Assembly (NCBI GenBank): GCA_015680685.1
Contig: MNCI01011967.1
Coordinates: forward strand, 41,977 to 105,976
Reading direction: 5' to 3'
Source of the DNA: Gnetum montanum
Taxonomy: Eukaryota; Streptophyta; Gnetopsida; Gnetales; Gnetaceae
Length of the DNA stretch: 64,000 nucleotides
How positions within the stretch are numbered: the stretch's first letter is position 1; each line of letters starts with the position of its first letter. Both the position numbers and the translations under genes were made by a program. Below are positions 33,901-45,372 of the stretch, one piece after another. The notes beneath the pieces were generated by a model, which had not been told where the DNA came from, ran no database searches, and was given only the letters and a program-made list of their open reading frames with translations.

Positions 33901-35560
33901 CCTTAGTGGAGGATTGAGCAACATAGCGTAGGTCAAACTCTGCAATCATCGCCTTCCATCTAGCTATCCTACTTGATTCATAGATGTTGTTGGTGATAGC
34001 TCGAAGCACGTTATCTTTGCAAATGATATAGACTTGGTTACAGAAGAGCTAGTGTTGTCACTTTTTAAGGAAAAGGCTAGGGCGAGACACGATCTCTCCA
34101 CATCGTTGTATCATTATTCGTAGGTAGTTAAGGCATGGCTTGGATAGTAAATGAGAATCTTAGCTCCATATTCTCGTTTTTGGCAAAGCATGAGCGCAAT
34201 CAATGAATCAGATGTGGCAAGGTAGATGTAAAAACATTTATCTCTTTATAGGGGATGAACTGTTGGTAGTTGAGCCAACTCTGTTTTTATGTTTTCAAAG
34301 GCTTCTTGGCACTATTGAGTCCATTGAAAATGGGCGTTCTTTCGCAGTAAATGCTGCATGGGTTTCAAATTATCAGTTAGCTTTGCAATAAAGTGTCTGA
34401 TGAATTACTGTATACCTTGTAGACCACGTAATTTAGTAAGGTTCCTAGGTGGTTGCATACTAGTTATTACTTTAACCTTATCGGGGTCTACTCATATACC
34501 TATTTTAGAGACTACGAAGCCAAGCATTTTTCCCATCTTAACCCCAAGGATGCATTTCTTTGGGTTAAGCCTAAGGTCGTATTTGAGATAGTGTTTGAGT
34601 ACCAAGTCTAGGTGCTTTGTGTGTTGTTCGGTTGTTTTGGACTTGACTGTGATGTCATTTACATAATCATTGAGCGAATTGAGCATGTAATTGCTAAATA
34701 TATATGTCATTTCCCGTTGATATGTGGCACCCGCATTTTTGAGACCGAATGACATCATTATATAGTAGAACATGCCCCAAGGTGTCATGAAGGTCGTCTT
34801 GAGTTGGTGTTCTGGGTTGATCCTAATTTGGTTGTATCTCAAGAATCTATCCATAAAGGATAATAATGCATGCCCAAAGGTTGAGTCAACAAGTTGATTG
34901 ATACTAGGTAGCAGGAAGTCATCCTTTATAGTGGTTACATTGAGATCACAGAAGTTAATACATATGCGAATGTTGTCATTCTTCTTAGGGACTACAATAA
35001 TGTTGGATACCCAATTGGCATAATCAATAGCTTAGATGAAATCAGCCTGATAGAGCTTCGTGATTTCATTACGAATTGCCAACACTACTTCAGGCCTAAC
35101 CTTTCGTGCTTTTTGCTTTACTGTTCTAAGTTTTTCATCGAGGATGATGTTATGATGGATGATGCGAGGGTCCAATCCTGGCATATTCGTATACAACCAA
35201 GCGAAAGTTTTGATATTATTTTTCAGCACTTGTGTAATGTCATTGGCAACTTGCAGATTTAGAAGAGTACTTAATTTTAATGTTTTAAGCTTGCCACTAG
35301 ACATGGTGATGGGGACTTTGACAAGGGGATCCTCAGTGATGTTGTCAGCTTCTAAGTCCAAAGTTTTAGTGACATCCTTAAAGCAGTCTGATGTTTCTTG
35401 AGTGGATGCCACGAAATTATCATAAATTGATGATGAGTTTAAATCAATGGATTCTAGGTTGACTTATCATTGAATAGCCCCATGTGGTCCATTGATAAAC
35501 AATGGTGAAAAGAGGTGCTTACTATCCATGCCTTTGCCCCTGCCAAATAAATGGGGAGCC
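33901..35560 (-). pseudogene. pol: RT and first RNase H of the Tat element, RT active site changed
   Basis: The exon-like start near 35560 reads QVAPHLFGRGKGMDSKHLF, then TSDCFKDVTKTLDLEAD (about 35390), NIKTFAWLYTNMPGLDPRII, KVRPEVVLAIRNEITKLYQA, NIRICINFCDLNVTT, FMDRFLRYNQIRINPEHQ (first Asp kept), MSFGLKNAGATYQR and the YxDD box, which here reads YVND (plus strand 34651-34671) instead of YVDD. The downstream tether reads LGFVVSKIGI. RNase H (34490-33901) is badly shifted. One acceptor-like CAG lies at about 35540-35565 in element sense. Confidence 0.85.
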
Positions 35561-35635
35561 ACCTGAGCAAGGGTGAGTTGCAATTTTTTTTGTAAAGTTA
35601 ATTTTTACGTCTTAATGCAACAAAGGCATGCGACG

Positions 35636-35735
35636 AATAGTTTATCATCGTATACGGACGCTTGGTAGTTTTAGGCCTTGCTCGGCCCTAGGTATGGTAG
35701 TTTAAGGCCATACCGGGTCGTTTGCCAGTCATGTT
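35636..35735. repeat. TAGTTT-type repeats, left of the antisense gene
   Basis: Words ATAGTTTATCATCGTATACGG, GGTAGTTTTAGGCC and GGTAGTTTAAGGCC are spaced about 35-40 bp apart. The same kind of word forms the array at 41815-41912 on the other side of the gene, in the 3' UTR (31720-32045) and at 56273-56455 in the second Tat element. Confidence 0.6.
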
Positions 35736-36764
35736 CCAAATATATACAAGTATTATGATTTTTTTGTGATTGTTTAAATTTTCCTTTTTTTTGTGGATTT
35801 TTGTCTAAATGCATGGGTTATTTTGCAAAGGATAATAAATAAGAGAGAAATAAAAAAAATTAGCTACTTCAGGAGCACAAGAATGAAATAGAATAGAATA
35901 GAATAAAATAAATAAGAGGATAAAGGATGAGGCGCTACATGACTACAAAATGAGATAAAATGACACCAAGTGTGGCGTAAGCGTGAGTAACTGGGCATAG
36001 TGTGAGTTAGAGGACCATTGCATAGCGTGTGCATAGCATGAGTTACAAAAGCCCAACACAGCATCAAAAGCGTGAACAACTAGGAAGACACAACATAAGC
36101 AGTATGAAGGGCAAGGGAAAGCAGGAACTGGAAAAGGGGAAAAAGTAGGCAAGCTTGGCATTTGTGGAGGAGAGTGAGGAACTACTCCAATGCCTTCCAC
36201 AACCTAATATTTCTTCATGGGTGGGAACCCTACGTAGGTTTATTTCTTCTCTCTTTTTCTATATTTTTTTTGTGGTGTAACATCAACGAGTGGCGACGTG
36301 AGTTATGGGAGCTGCTGATTTTTGGTTTTTGTGAGCGATTTCTGAGAGTGATTGCATTTCCTCCCTACGTTCTAGGGTGTTTGTGTTTTATTTTGATTCA
36401 TGATTGCAGTATGAGTTCCCTTGACATTACAGCATGAGTGGCCCTAAAATAATCATGTTTTAGTGCATGTTTTGGTTGCAATTTCGATGCAATTTTTGTT
36501 ATGTTTTGATGCATTTTTGTTTCGATTCTAGATTTGAGGCTACTATTTTGATTCCTACAACTAATTTTGGGCTAGCGTGAGTAACATGGGGTATGCCCAT
36601 ATGCAGCATGAGTTGCAAGAATTGCCATGTTTTGGGTATTTCTAGTTACATTCTAGTTGGGAGAAACAGGGTTCTACGTTACTGTTCATTGTGACATAAA
36701 TCGCAAAGCCACCTCTCTAGCGTTAGTTGCAGGGCTATGTGTTTTATTTTATGCATTAGTTGCA

Positions 36765-36845
36765 TGGCTATAGCTTCTGCATGACTTGCAGGGTTGTAGC
36801 TTCTGCGTGAGTTGCGGGGCCGTAGCTTCTACGTGAGTTGTAGGA
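36765..36845. repeat. 26-bp unit repeated three times
   Basis: GTAGCTTCTGCGTGAGTTGC and close variants occur three times head to tail, and once more at about 36919-36938 (GGGGCCGTAGCTTCTACGTG). It lies just before the pyrimidine-rich minisatellite. Confidence 0.7.
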
Positions 36846-36945
36846 ACTACAATTTTTGTGCATTTTTGTCTGCGATTTTCTTGCAGTTTTTGCACAAAAT
36901 TTCCTACAATTTTGTCTGCGGGGCCGTAGCTTCTACGTGTGTTTT

Positions 36946-37186
36946 TCCTACAATTTTCTTGTGTTTTTTCCTACAATTTTCTTGTATTTTTCCCTACGAT
37001 TTTCTTGTATTTTTCCTAGGATTTTCTTGTATTTTTCCCTACGATTTTCTTGTGTTTTTCCTGGGATTTTTTTGTATTTTTCCTGGGATTTTTTTGTATT
37101 TTTCCTTGTGATTTTCTTGTATTTTTCCTGGGATTTTTGTTGTATTTTTCCCTGTGATTTTCTTATATTTTTCCTAAGCATAAGCA
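36946..37186. repeat. Pyrimidine-rich 22-24 bp minisatellite, about 10 copies
   Basis: Unit CCTACGATTTTCTTGTATTT with variants CCTGGGATTTTTTTG. Open frames on both strands (for example Lys/Glu-rich EKYKKITRKN on the minus strand) are by-products of the repeat. It lies about 500 bp before the first mapped exon of the antisense gene. Confidence 0.8.
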
Positions 37187-37677
37187 TAAGTTGCAGGAAT
37201 TGCAATTTTTTTTGTGCATTTTTGTGGTGTGGATAGCATGAGTGATGGTCCTTACTACCACATGAGCCTTACTCAGTGTGAGTAACCAAGAACTTTTTGC
37301 TTGGCAATGTGAGTAAATATATTTTTTTTGTTGCAGGGTGAGCAAATGTTCTATTTTTTGAGATAACGTGAACTTCGTGACACCTCTTACTTAATGATTT
37401 TACTTACCGGATTTCACTTACTGGTGTGATGTGATTCGGAGGCTTAAATGACTTACATAGTTTTTGTGAATGTTGTATTTAAGTGTTGATGTTGTCCAAT
37501 GATTTCCAATATTCCCCAATAAGTGTTAGAGACACCAAACGGATATCGGTATTCTTGTCTCATGGGGTGGACTTCTGTGCGTGTTGAATATTAGTTACTT
37601 GTTGGGTTTTATTTTCTTATTTTTCAATTTATAGGTTTTACATGTTCTAAGTTATTTACATTTTTGGCTCTATGCAG

Positions 37678-40600
37678 GGATCCTAAGCCTTTTCTCCTTG
37701 TGGTTGAACTCGTTGGTGTGCTATCTTGGTTCGGCCCTTTGGAATAGAAAATGTCCAGTTATGACATGCGAATCAGGGTGCACATAATGTGGTTTCATCC
37801 AAATTTTGATGCCTTTTTATCATTTATTCTGTAGAATTTCAGCATTGTCATATGGTCTCATTTGAGTGAGCAGCTAACTCGTGATATTGTTGAGACCATG
37901 TTGCCTAGCTTGACGCGAGGTGTGTTAGCTTTCATTATTGACATAGACGAGGGGCTATATGCAGTCGAGGGAGGCATTCCTGAAGGTCCTAAATCTACAC
38001 GCTCTTTAACTCATGTGTGGGGATTGCCATCTTATAGCCATTACAACAATAGTAGCACATTGTTTCTAGCTTGCTGTGTACATACACTGTTCCAAAATCC
38101 GCCTAGAACAATATACTGAGTAGAAAATTATGCTCTTTTATATGTATATTAACTTTGACTCGCTTAGCGTTATGATCATTGTTTACGTGTGTATACTCTT
38201 TGTTTTGTAGGCCCTGTTTTGCTAAGCATGGATTGCATGAGGATGATAGCAAACTTGCCATAGCACGCAAAGCCTTGGAGGAGTTCATGATGGACCCCAC
38301 ACTTCGTGTTGCAGTGCTAGGCCAAACCAAGGATGCTATCATCAATTATCCTAGGCAATTCTCTAGGGCCTTTGAATGTTGTCAAGTTCGCAGCTGGCTA
38401 CATGAGGATTGATGGGCCCATTTTTCCTCAAACAATTGATCCTACAGCAAGTGTACCTACTCCATTTGCTAGTGGTAAATGATCATGTTCCAAGCTTGAT
38501 TTTCATTTTTGTTAAATCATTGCTTAGCATGTTTTTGATTGATTTTTTTTGTGTCTCTTGTGTCTTTTCTACATCAGCCATTCGCCTTAATGAGGTTACC
38601 ATTATATCTCAGCGCACTCAGGCTACTCTCTGTATGAAGTTTGGAGAGATAGAGGAGTCTCAATGGTGGTTGCATAAGAAGGCACCCGAACAAATCATCA
38701 GCCATCTGACCAGCGTAGGCCTGTTGGAGCTATTTACTACCTTGACTCCCAATGTTCCTATGACTAAAATGGTTTCCATCGTTGACTCTTTTAACGATGA
38801 CGTCTCCTATTTTGCTACATGGGTTCGGGGAGTGAAGGTGTCCTTCCACCTCACCACCGAATTCTTTTCTGATCTTTTTGGCATGCCAGCGGATCAAGGA
38901 ACTCGAAGATTGGCTATGTGTACTGCGAGGTCCTAAGGGCTTTTCCATGCAAGACGATACTCGCTTGGCGGAGGTAAACTTTTTGTACCTGCTCTTTAGA
39001 GCTCAGGCATTTCCTAAGTCTCTTTCCCAATCAAGAAGTCTTGGGATGGAGTCTGCACATGTTATGCATTCAGTCTTAGAGATCGGTATGCGCTATGATT
39101 AGGTGCAATTCCTTGTATTGGGTCTTCATGGAGAGATCATCAGGCTACGTTCCAATGTTGATGCTAGGTCCCACTTCACCTTTGCCTTTTTTGCGGGTTA
39201 TCTTCATAGGTTTTGTGAGTTTTTAGTGGTCTATGGAGATATCCATTATGTGTTAAGAGATCGTTCACAGTTTTCTCACCCCTGGATTTGTCACCTATTT
39301 AACACCACCAGATCCCAAGATCCATCTGAAGGCATCGAGGAGTCAGTCTCTGTCACAACAGGGGGCATTGCCAGTTGTTCTCACCATTTGCTTGATAGCC
39401 TAGGATTGGATCCACCCTCGCTACACATAAGTGTTAGGAGAGCTGAGCGCTTGATCCAAGAGACCATCAGGAAGGCCAAGGCTAAGGTGAGAAGAGGTGA
39501 GCATCCAAGAGATCCTGCCATAGAGGCGGGACCACCGAGGGCTAAGAAGATTCGATTCACCTTGCCTAGAGTGGGTAAGTATTTTATTATTTTCTCTTTA
39601 AGTGTTTTTTATCACTTTTTGAATTTAATTATTTAATTAAATATGTATGCCTATTATGTCATGCTAAATTTTAGATTTATTGGTGTTAATAGAGGATACC
39701 CCTGAGAGGGAAAGGGAAGAATTAGCTCTAATGGGTGAACCAAAAACAGTCACCACTAGGTGTAATTGAGAGGGAGATATGAGGGAAGAAGTAGTTGAGG
39801 CCATTCCCTTATTACGGGAAGAGGATAAAACAAGTACCATGGAAGCGACACTTCTAAGGATTTAGATGCCCTTAAGCACTCAAGCAAGGAGAAAGGTGTT
39901 TTTGATGGTTTCTTTGATGGGTCTCTACACCTTGGAGATCTACCTAAGCTAACTAGCAAAGGGCCGCTTGGTAATTCTTGTTAGTTTGATCTACATTTTG
40001 TATCTTCTTAGTTTTATGCATTGTTTTAACTATCATGGCTTTTCTTGACATCAGACATGGATGCTGAGGTACCTAAAACACCTACATCTTAGGCAAGTGG
40101 GTCGAAGTTTGAGGCCCCAGTTAAGATATCTTCTCATGTAGATTCAAGATCCACTAATTCATTAAGGCTATGGCCTAAGATGCCCAATAAAATAGACTTT
40201 GTTACTAGCATCATCCACGATGTTGTTGCTCATTTCAGATAGGCTCATCCTGAATTAAGTGTGTACTTTATACTAAGTGCTTGCATTTTTTGCATTTTTG
40301 TACCTATTGGAGGTCTCTGGTTGGCTTATATACATAATGTTTGTACTTGTAGGTGCAAAGCTTCAATGGAGTCCTTTCAAGGCTACCCATATTGATGATC
40401 TCCCAAGATTTCCCAAAGATATTGAGTAGATCCCAAGAGGGATTTATGATGCGGTTTCGGGTTGTGTTGTCCCAAATGCCAAGTCTCTCTGGACCTATAG
40501 GCGCTCAATTGAATAGTTACGGCTTGAAATTCAATCATTGAAGGAAAATTTGGTGAAGGTGACAGAGGAGAGCAATGACTTGCAAGGCCATTATGATTTT

Positions 40601-41368
40601 GCTTATGCTAGATTGGCAGGTGATAGTACCTGATGTACATCCGAGATCACCTATGCACGTTATTGGGCAGGCTTGAATAGCAAGGTGTAGGTGATTCGAG
40701 ATTTGGCCGAACAGAGGGCCCAGATGGATTTATTGAATAGGAAGTGCCATGACTAGAAGTCCTTCACATCTAAAGTATGTAAATGGGGCCAGGATTAGAA
40801 AGATCATAAGCACCAATATAAAAAATGGTTGAAAGAGGAATCAGTGGAATGTCGCTAGTTGGAGATGTTCGTGGAGGGGTTAGGTTTGTGCTCTTCCTAT
40901 GAGAAGTTTGTTGAATATACAGAAGTGGAGGGGTCTCCTGAGAGATCCATTACAACTGCCTCTGGGGAGGTTTCAACAAGTATGTTTTCTCTTGAGTACC
41001 CCTCATGGTCTTCCGTGGACAAGGGTAAGACCTTGGCTAACATCGACCTTGGACTCAAGAAGGACTAGACATGTGTGTCTGAAGAAGAGATTCTACGGCA
41101 CTTGGAGGCTAATCTCAAGCCTTCCCCACCCATGAGTATTTTATTGCTTGCATTATTCTATTATTTTTAGTCATCATTTCTCCTTAAGTATCTTTTCTCT
41201 CTTTTACCTGTTTGTTGTGGGTTTTTTTTTTTTTACGTTTACTCATTTTGTTGTTTTGTTTTCTCTTTGTGATAGGGGCATGGTGGTGATGAGGCTGGCC
41301 CTAGTGGGATGGGAGCTAATGATGTAGAGGATTTTGGGGACCAGCCCCCTCCTAACACTAGTGCATGA
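37678..41368 (+). pseudogene. Spliced antisense gene carried by the Tat element
   Basis: Exons by splice sites and frame: 37678-~38118 (donor unclear), 38211-38473, 38578-39574, 39675-39970, 40055-40258, 40353-41135, 41276-41368. Introns after exons 2-5 begin GT, end AG, are 84-104 bp and all are phase 1, so the frame continues across each. Exon 1 reads LVVELVGVLSWFGPLE and LPSLTRGVLAFIIDIDEG; exon 3 is described separately; exon 6 is charged and helical (LRLEIQSLKENLVKVTEESN), probably coiled coil; exon 7 is acidic and ends QPPPNTSA. About a dozen stops (mostly TAG for Trp/Gln) and a few shifts show decay. The protein is unrecognised. The gene lies between protease and RT, on the strand opposite to the element. 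Confidence 0.7.
38578..39574 (+). pseudogene. Main exon of the antisense gene, possible plant-transposon/mobile-domain-like
   Basis: Longest exon, ~332 codons, open except for a shift near 38880-38930 and a stop at 39100. It reads IEESQWWLHKKAPEQIISHL, SFNDDVSYFATWVRGVKVSF, then TTEFFSDLFGMPAD. A strand-like tail of the form F..N/W-V-R-G-x-x-V-x-F...L-F-G-L/M-P resembles the putative plant-transposon-protein and plant-mobile-domain families, where a VRGKxVxF...LPxx segment is typical. Later it reads FTFAFFAGYLHRFCEFLVVY and a basic KAKAKVRRGEHPRD followed by RAKKIRFTLPRVG, nuclear-signal-like. The family match is from memory of the pattern and needs a profile search. Confidence 0.5.
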
Positions 41369-41912
41369 TTTGGCTTGTTGGTCTTGTCAACCTTGTCATT
41401 TCATTGTTAGTTTGTTGTTGTCGTTTTTTTAGAATATGTGAAGACAAACATAACATGATCATGGTGTAATATGTAGTTATTCTATTGCCATGCTAACACT
41501 CCATATTACATATATTTATATATTTTGTTTTTCCTTTTCAGGTTTCTTTGTGAATGTAAATGTAAATCGGAATTGTGTCTAACAAAATATGAAATGAACA
41601 TTGTAACTTGCAAAATGTGAACGATAATGATGTAACGAAATTTTGATAAATTAATGGTATGCTATACTCAAGTTTAAAGCCATTTTGGGCTAGGTGCGTT
41701 AATTTAAAGTCATGAAGGACTATTGTATCTTTGTCAAAGAAAAAGAGGAGACTGTAGTTGTTTTTAGCGAAAGTTTATTTATTTATTTATTTTACGAAGG
41801 AACTGGCCATTTCTGATCGTGGCTAGTTTAACATCGTTGCGAACGCTTGGTAGTTTAACATCATTCTAGACATGTAGTAGTTTAACATCATTTCAGATGA
41901 GTAGTCATTTTA
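41369..41912. other. 3' region of the antisense gene with TAGTTTAA array
   Basis: No coding signal. 41815-41912 repeats GGTAGTTTAACATCATT-type words about every 30 bp (CTAGTTTAACATCG, GGTAGTTTAACATCA, AGTAGTTTAACATCA). In element sense this lies just after the protease end, in the presumed protease-RT intron. Confidence 0.6.
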
Positions 41913-42690
41913 ACAGTTGAGTAGCTTCTTTAATTTTCTCAAATTGACATGGTGTGTTGGGCATGTCGGTGTAATCATATATTCTACGTCTCCTTTACTA
42001 ATTATGTTAAATGGTAATTCTGCCCATGAGACGTCTGGGGGAATAACTCCTATGTCAGCATGCTCTGATGTTTCCATTTTCTATAATGTTTCTATATCTT
42101 CTTGGGGATCACAGTTTGGAGATTGGTTATCACTTTGGTTTTCAATAGGTGCGGCATCCTGTTTAAGCTCAAGAGTAGTGTTATCCTATTTAGGCTCATC
42201 GAATTCAACTTCTAAACCTTGGTTTGTGCCTACGTGTGCAGAGGTGTTGGGTGTAGCTACATCACCATGTATAATGATTTCACCACCTTCATAGGGTAAG
42301 TGAATCTCTTGGTCGATGGGTGAGGATACCGCTTTTAGTTGGGCTAACCATGGTCGTCCCAATATCAAGTTAAATCCAGGCATCTCGTCTATGACTACAA
42401 ATTCAGCTGACATGGGGAACCAGTCCCCTACTATGAAATCCAAAGTTACTATTCCTTTGACAACCATGCGTGATCCACTGAATGATTTCAGGAATGTCGT
42501 GGAAGTTGGTTTGATTTGTTCAGTTAGCCCTAACTGTTCGATGATGGGGTATGATACTACGTTTGTGGCTGCTCCTTCATCTACATGCACCTGATGTATT
42601 TTAAATTTATTTACTTGTATAGTTATGAACATGGGTGCAGTGGTGACTCCTCCTATTTCTTCATCTATTTTTATATTATCTATGTTGAAG
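41913..42690 (-). pseudogene. pol: Aspartic protease of the Tat element
   Basis: In the minus-strand frame 43145-42186 the protease reads FKIHQVHVDEGAATNVVS (active site DEG in place of D-S/T-G), IEQLGLTEQIKPTS, GSRMVVKGIVTLDFIVG, EFVVIDEMPGFNLILGRPWL and IHLPYEGGEIIIHGD. The frame stops at TAG (42183-42185, CCTAAATAG in sense) but coding-like text continues to about 41925 (DVSWAELPFNIISKGDVEY). The last-named part is the region before the presumed intron. The second Tat element has the same arrangement. Confidence 0.75.
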
Positions 42691-43214
42691 CCTAGTGATG
42701 TAGCTCTTGATCCTTGATGTGGAGATATTATCGCATGAATGGAAGGTTCATTTGCAGGCAAATCTTCACTGACTGGGATCGATGTTAACATGCATACTTG
42801 GGCTTCACGATGGACTTGAGAAGTCATCAGTAGGTCATACAAGCTTAAAGATGTGTTTTTTTGTTTAAGTGCCTGCATGACCTGACTTAGGGCATTGGCC
42901 AAGTCTTTACTATTTGGTAGGCTCTTGTTGGTTGAGACTTGGTCCATGGGACCCAACAACTGTATCTCTTGTGAAATTTTTTTCGTGTGGTCTGATGTGA
43001 TGGTTGGGTTTGATGCATCTAGCATTCCTAATTTTTTTCTTTCGTGACTCGTGCTCGGCTCGCCATTTTTCAGAGCCATAGGTATAGCATTTAAGGGAGT
43101 GGGTTTTGGTGGGCCCAATTCAAGACTTCGACATTCTTTTTCCAACTGTTCCCTAGTAAGTCTATTGATGAGGTGTTCTTGTGAAGGTTATGGAGGAACC
43201 ACTGGAGCTTGAAC

Positions 43215-43710
43215 ATCGGGTTATTTTGGGACTCGGATTACAAATGGAGCAAGTTGGGGTTGCGGTTGAATAGTTGGAGGTGGTTGTGTGTCAGGGTGTT
43301 TAGGCACCCTGATGAAAAATGAGGTCAATTTGGTGTGTAGTTGAGGAGTAGGGGGTTGAAGATCAGGGTGCTTGGGTACCCTGATTACGAAGGGAGTTGG
43401 TCGGTTTTGTGGTGGTACCTCCATTGTTGCAACCGCGAGTGGCACCCGGACCACAAAGGGAGTGCGTCAGGTAGGCGGTTGCACATTTGCGGTTACATTG
43501 GCAAGGGGTACACAAATGAAGAATGGCTTTGTAGGTGTAGGTGGATTGTATGTGGGATACGAAGATTGTGGGGATGATGTTGACATTGTAGGAGGAACAT
43601 GAATCATGAAAGGTTTGCTGGCCATTCCTTGCTCATTTTCGATATGGATCATGTTGATAACATAAGGAGCTTCCTTAGTATTGAGTGGATCTTTGTATAT
43701 GCCCATAAAT
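43215..43710 (-). repeat. Repeated PF-(V/M/F)-I-(R/H)-VP module in the gag linker
   Basis: Six modules on the minus strand: KPFMIHVPP, KPFFICVPL, TPFVVRVPL, TPFVIRVPK, TSFFIRVPK and APFVIRVPK, each followed by Pro/Gln-rich text. A single A-P-F-V-x-x-V-P motif at this place is known in Tat elements; here it is multiplied. The second Tat element shows at least three (EPLLIRVPP, EPFFIHVPP, RPFMIQVPH) at 58010-57870. Confidence 0.75.
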
Positions 43711-45298
43711 TGATTCTACGGTTTAATAGGGTTGGCATCGTCAAATGTTATCTCAACCTTATCAATCATACGTTGTATGTCTTGTTTGAGGATGAAATAA
43801 TAATCAGTACCATGTCCATTCCGTTGATGGTACTCGCAGAATTGATCTAGTCTAAAGAATTTTGGAATATGAGGCTCATTTGGTGTTGCTAAGCTTGGGT
43901 TTTTGACCAATTCATAGAATCGATCATGTCTCTAGGCTACCGCTGGGGACAACTGCTTGTGTTTAATGGCCCCAACCTTCAAAAGTTGATATAACAATTG
44001 GGAAGGCTTCATTGGGAGCGATATGTATTAAGCAGGGTCTTTCCTCTCAAACATATGTCAATGACCCGTGTTAGTAGCTTGCATGGTAGATGATTCAGTT
44101 GTATGTGCAAGAGCGGTTCTCTCATAGTTAACAGGAGTAGTAGGTGGTCTTCCTTACTGTCCCGCGTTGGTAGGTTGAGTCTTTGCTATTGCTGCTACTA
44201 TTGCTTTAGCCTTTTCTTTATCTTTCTTAGTGTGTTGATTTCTAAAGGCTAAGTAAGCAGGGTCATGGCTATTTTGGGCTGCCTCTTCTATGTTTTAAAT
44301 CTGTACAAAAACATAGCTTAGAGTGTGCGCATTTAGATAGTATAGTTTTGATTTGACAAAATCATTCACGGCTTCCTTAAGGATCGTAAGAAGGTATGTT
44401 TCTGGGATTGGCTCATGAAGTTCGTTGAGTGCAGCACTCCATCTTTTGATAAATTTTTGTATAGGTTCAAGTGGTGCTTATTTTACCTGTATCAAACTGT
44501 CCAAGGTTTCGTTAGGTTTCAGGTTGTATTTAAACCTGGTAACGAATTGGTGTAAGAGATCCTCCAAAGAGTATATGGAGTTACGAGGTAAGGCTCGGTA
44601 CCAGTCTAATGCTCTGCCAGTGAGGGACATGACGAACACATACAATATTGTATGGGGCCATGCTTGGAGTAAGAGACACTCTAATAAAAATGTTACTAGG
44701 TGAGCATTTGGGTCTCCCTCTCCACTATACTTGGTCAGTTGCGACAGTGAGATTCCTTTTGGTAGGGTCAATGGTGGCATTGAAGAGATGATCAGATCAT
44801 CTTGATAAAAGTCCATCACCTTGACTTCTTCAGTGTTTGTAATCTTGAGGCATTTCACCTCATCGGTCAATTCTTGCATCATTTTTCTAGCCTCTACCCA
44901 CTCTTAGGCACTAGGTAGACTAGCTGGTTGGTTAGATTGAGCATGATGATAGTTGTATTATTGTGCAGTTGGTAGAAAAAAGGACTGTAGGGTTGTTGAT
45001 GGTTGTACTTGGGGGACATTCATGGATGGGATTGTGACAGGTGGTATGCCATAATGAGCTAGTTGACATTGTTGAATAACAGGTGTGGTCCATTGCCCAG
45101 TTACAAGTTGTGAAGAAACACCCTGGACTTGTTGAGTGGAAGTGGTGAAGAGAATCCCTTGGATTTGCACTCGTGGTATGTAATAGGTGGATGTGGAAGT
45201 AGGTATCACAGATGGCATCCCAATTATTTGGGGTTGGAAGGTTGCTCCCATATTAGCTTGAGAGGGGAATTGTTGGGATTTTCCTTGTGAGAGGGGGG

Positions 45299-45372
45299 NN
45301 NNNNNNNNNNNNNNNNNNNNNNNNNNNNNNNNNNNNNNNNNNNNNNNNNNNNNNNNNNNNNNNNNNNNNNNN
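45299..45372. other. Short assembly gap inside gag
   Basis: 74 N after a G-rich run (GAGGGGGG), within the Gln/Pro-rich N-terminal part of gag, where a low-complexity or tandem coding repeat may be missing. Confidence 0.99.

Larger units (their letters stand above)
35561..37677 (+). other. Upstream region of the antisense gene
   Basis: No sustained coding frame in element sense; taken as the 5' region of the plus-strand gene at 37678. It holds TAGTTT-type repeats (35636-35735), a 26-bp triplication (36765-36845) and a pyrimidine-rich minisatellite (36946-37186). A TATA-like TTCTATATTTTTTTTG lies at about 36256. The promoter and first, noncoding exon are probably here but cannot be fixed by eye. 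Confidence 0.4.

Noticed and set aside
36948-37205. Lys/Glu-rich minus-strand open frame and overlapping plus-strand hydrophobic frames (36812-37236)
   Set aside because: Both arise from the pyrimidine-rich minisatellite; repeats of 22-24 bp keep several frames open.
42316-42594. Plus-strand frames opposite gag-protease (42316-42594, 43341-43602, 44425-44703)
   Set aside because: Antisense shadows of the minus-strand gag and protease, without splice-consistent continuation.
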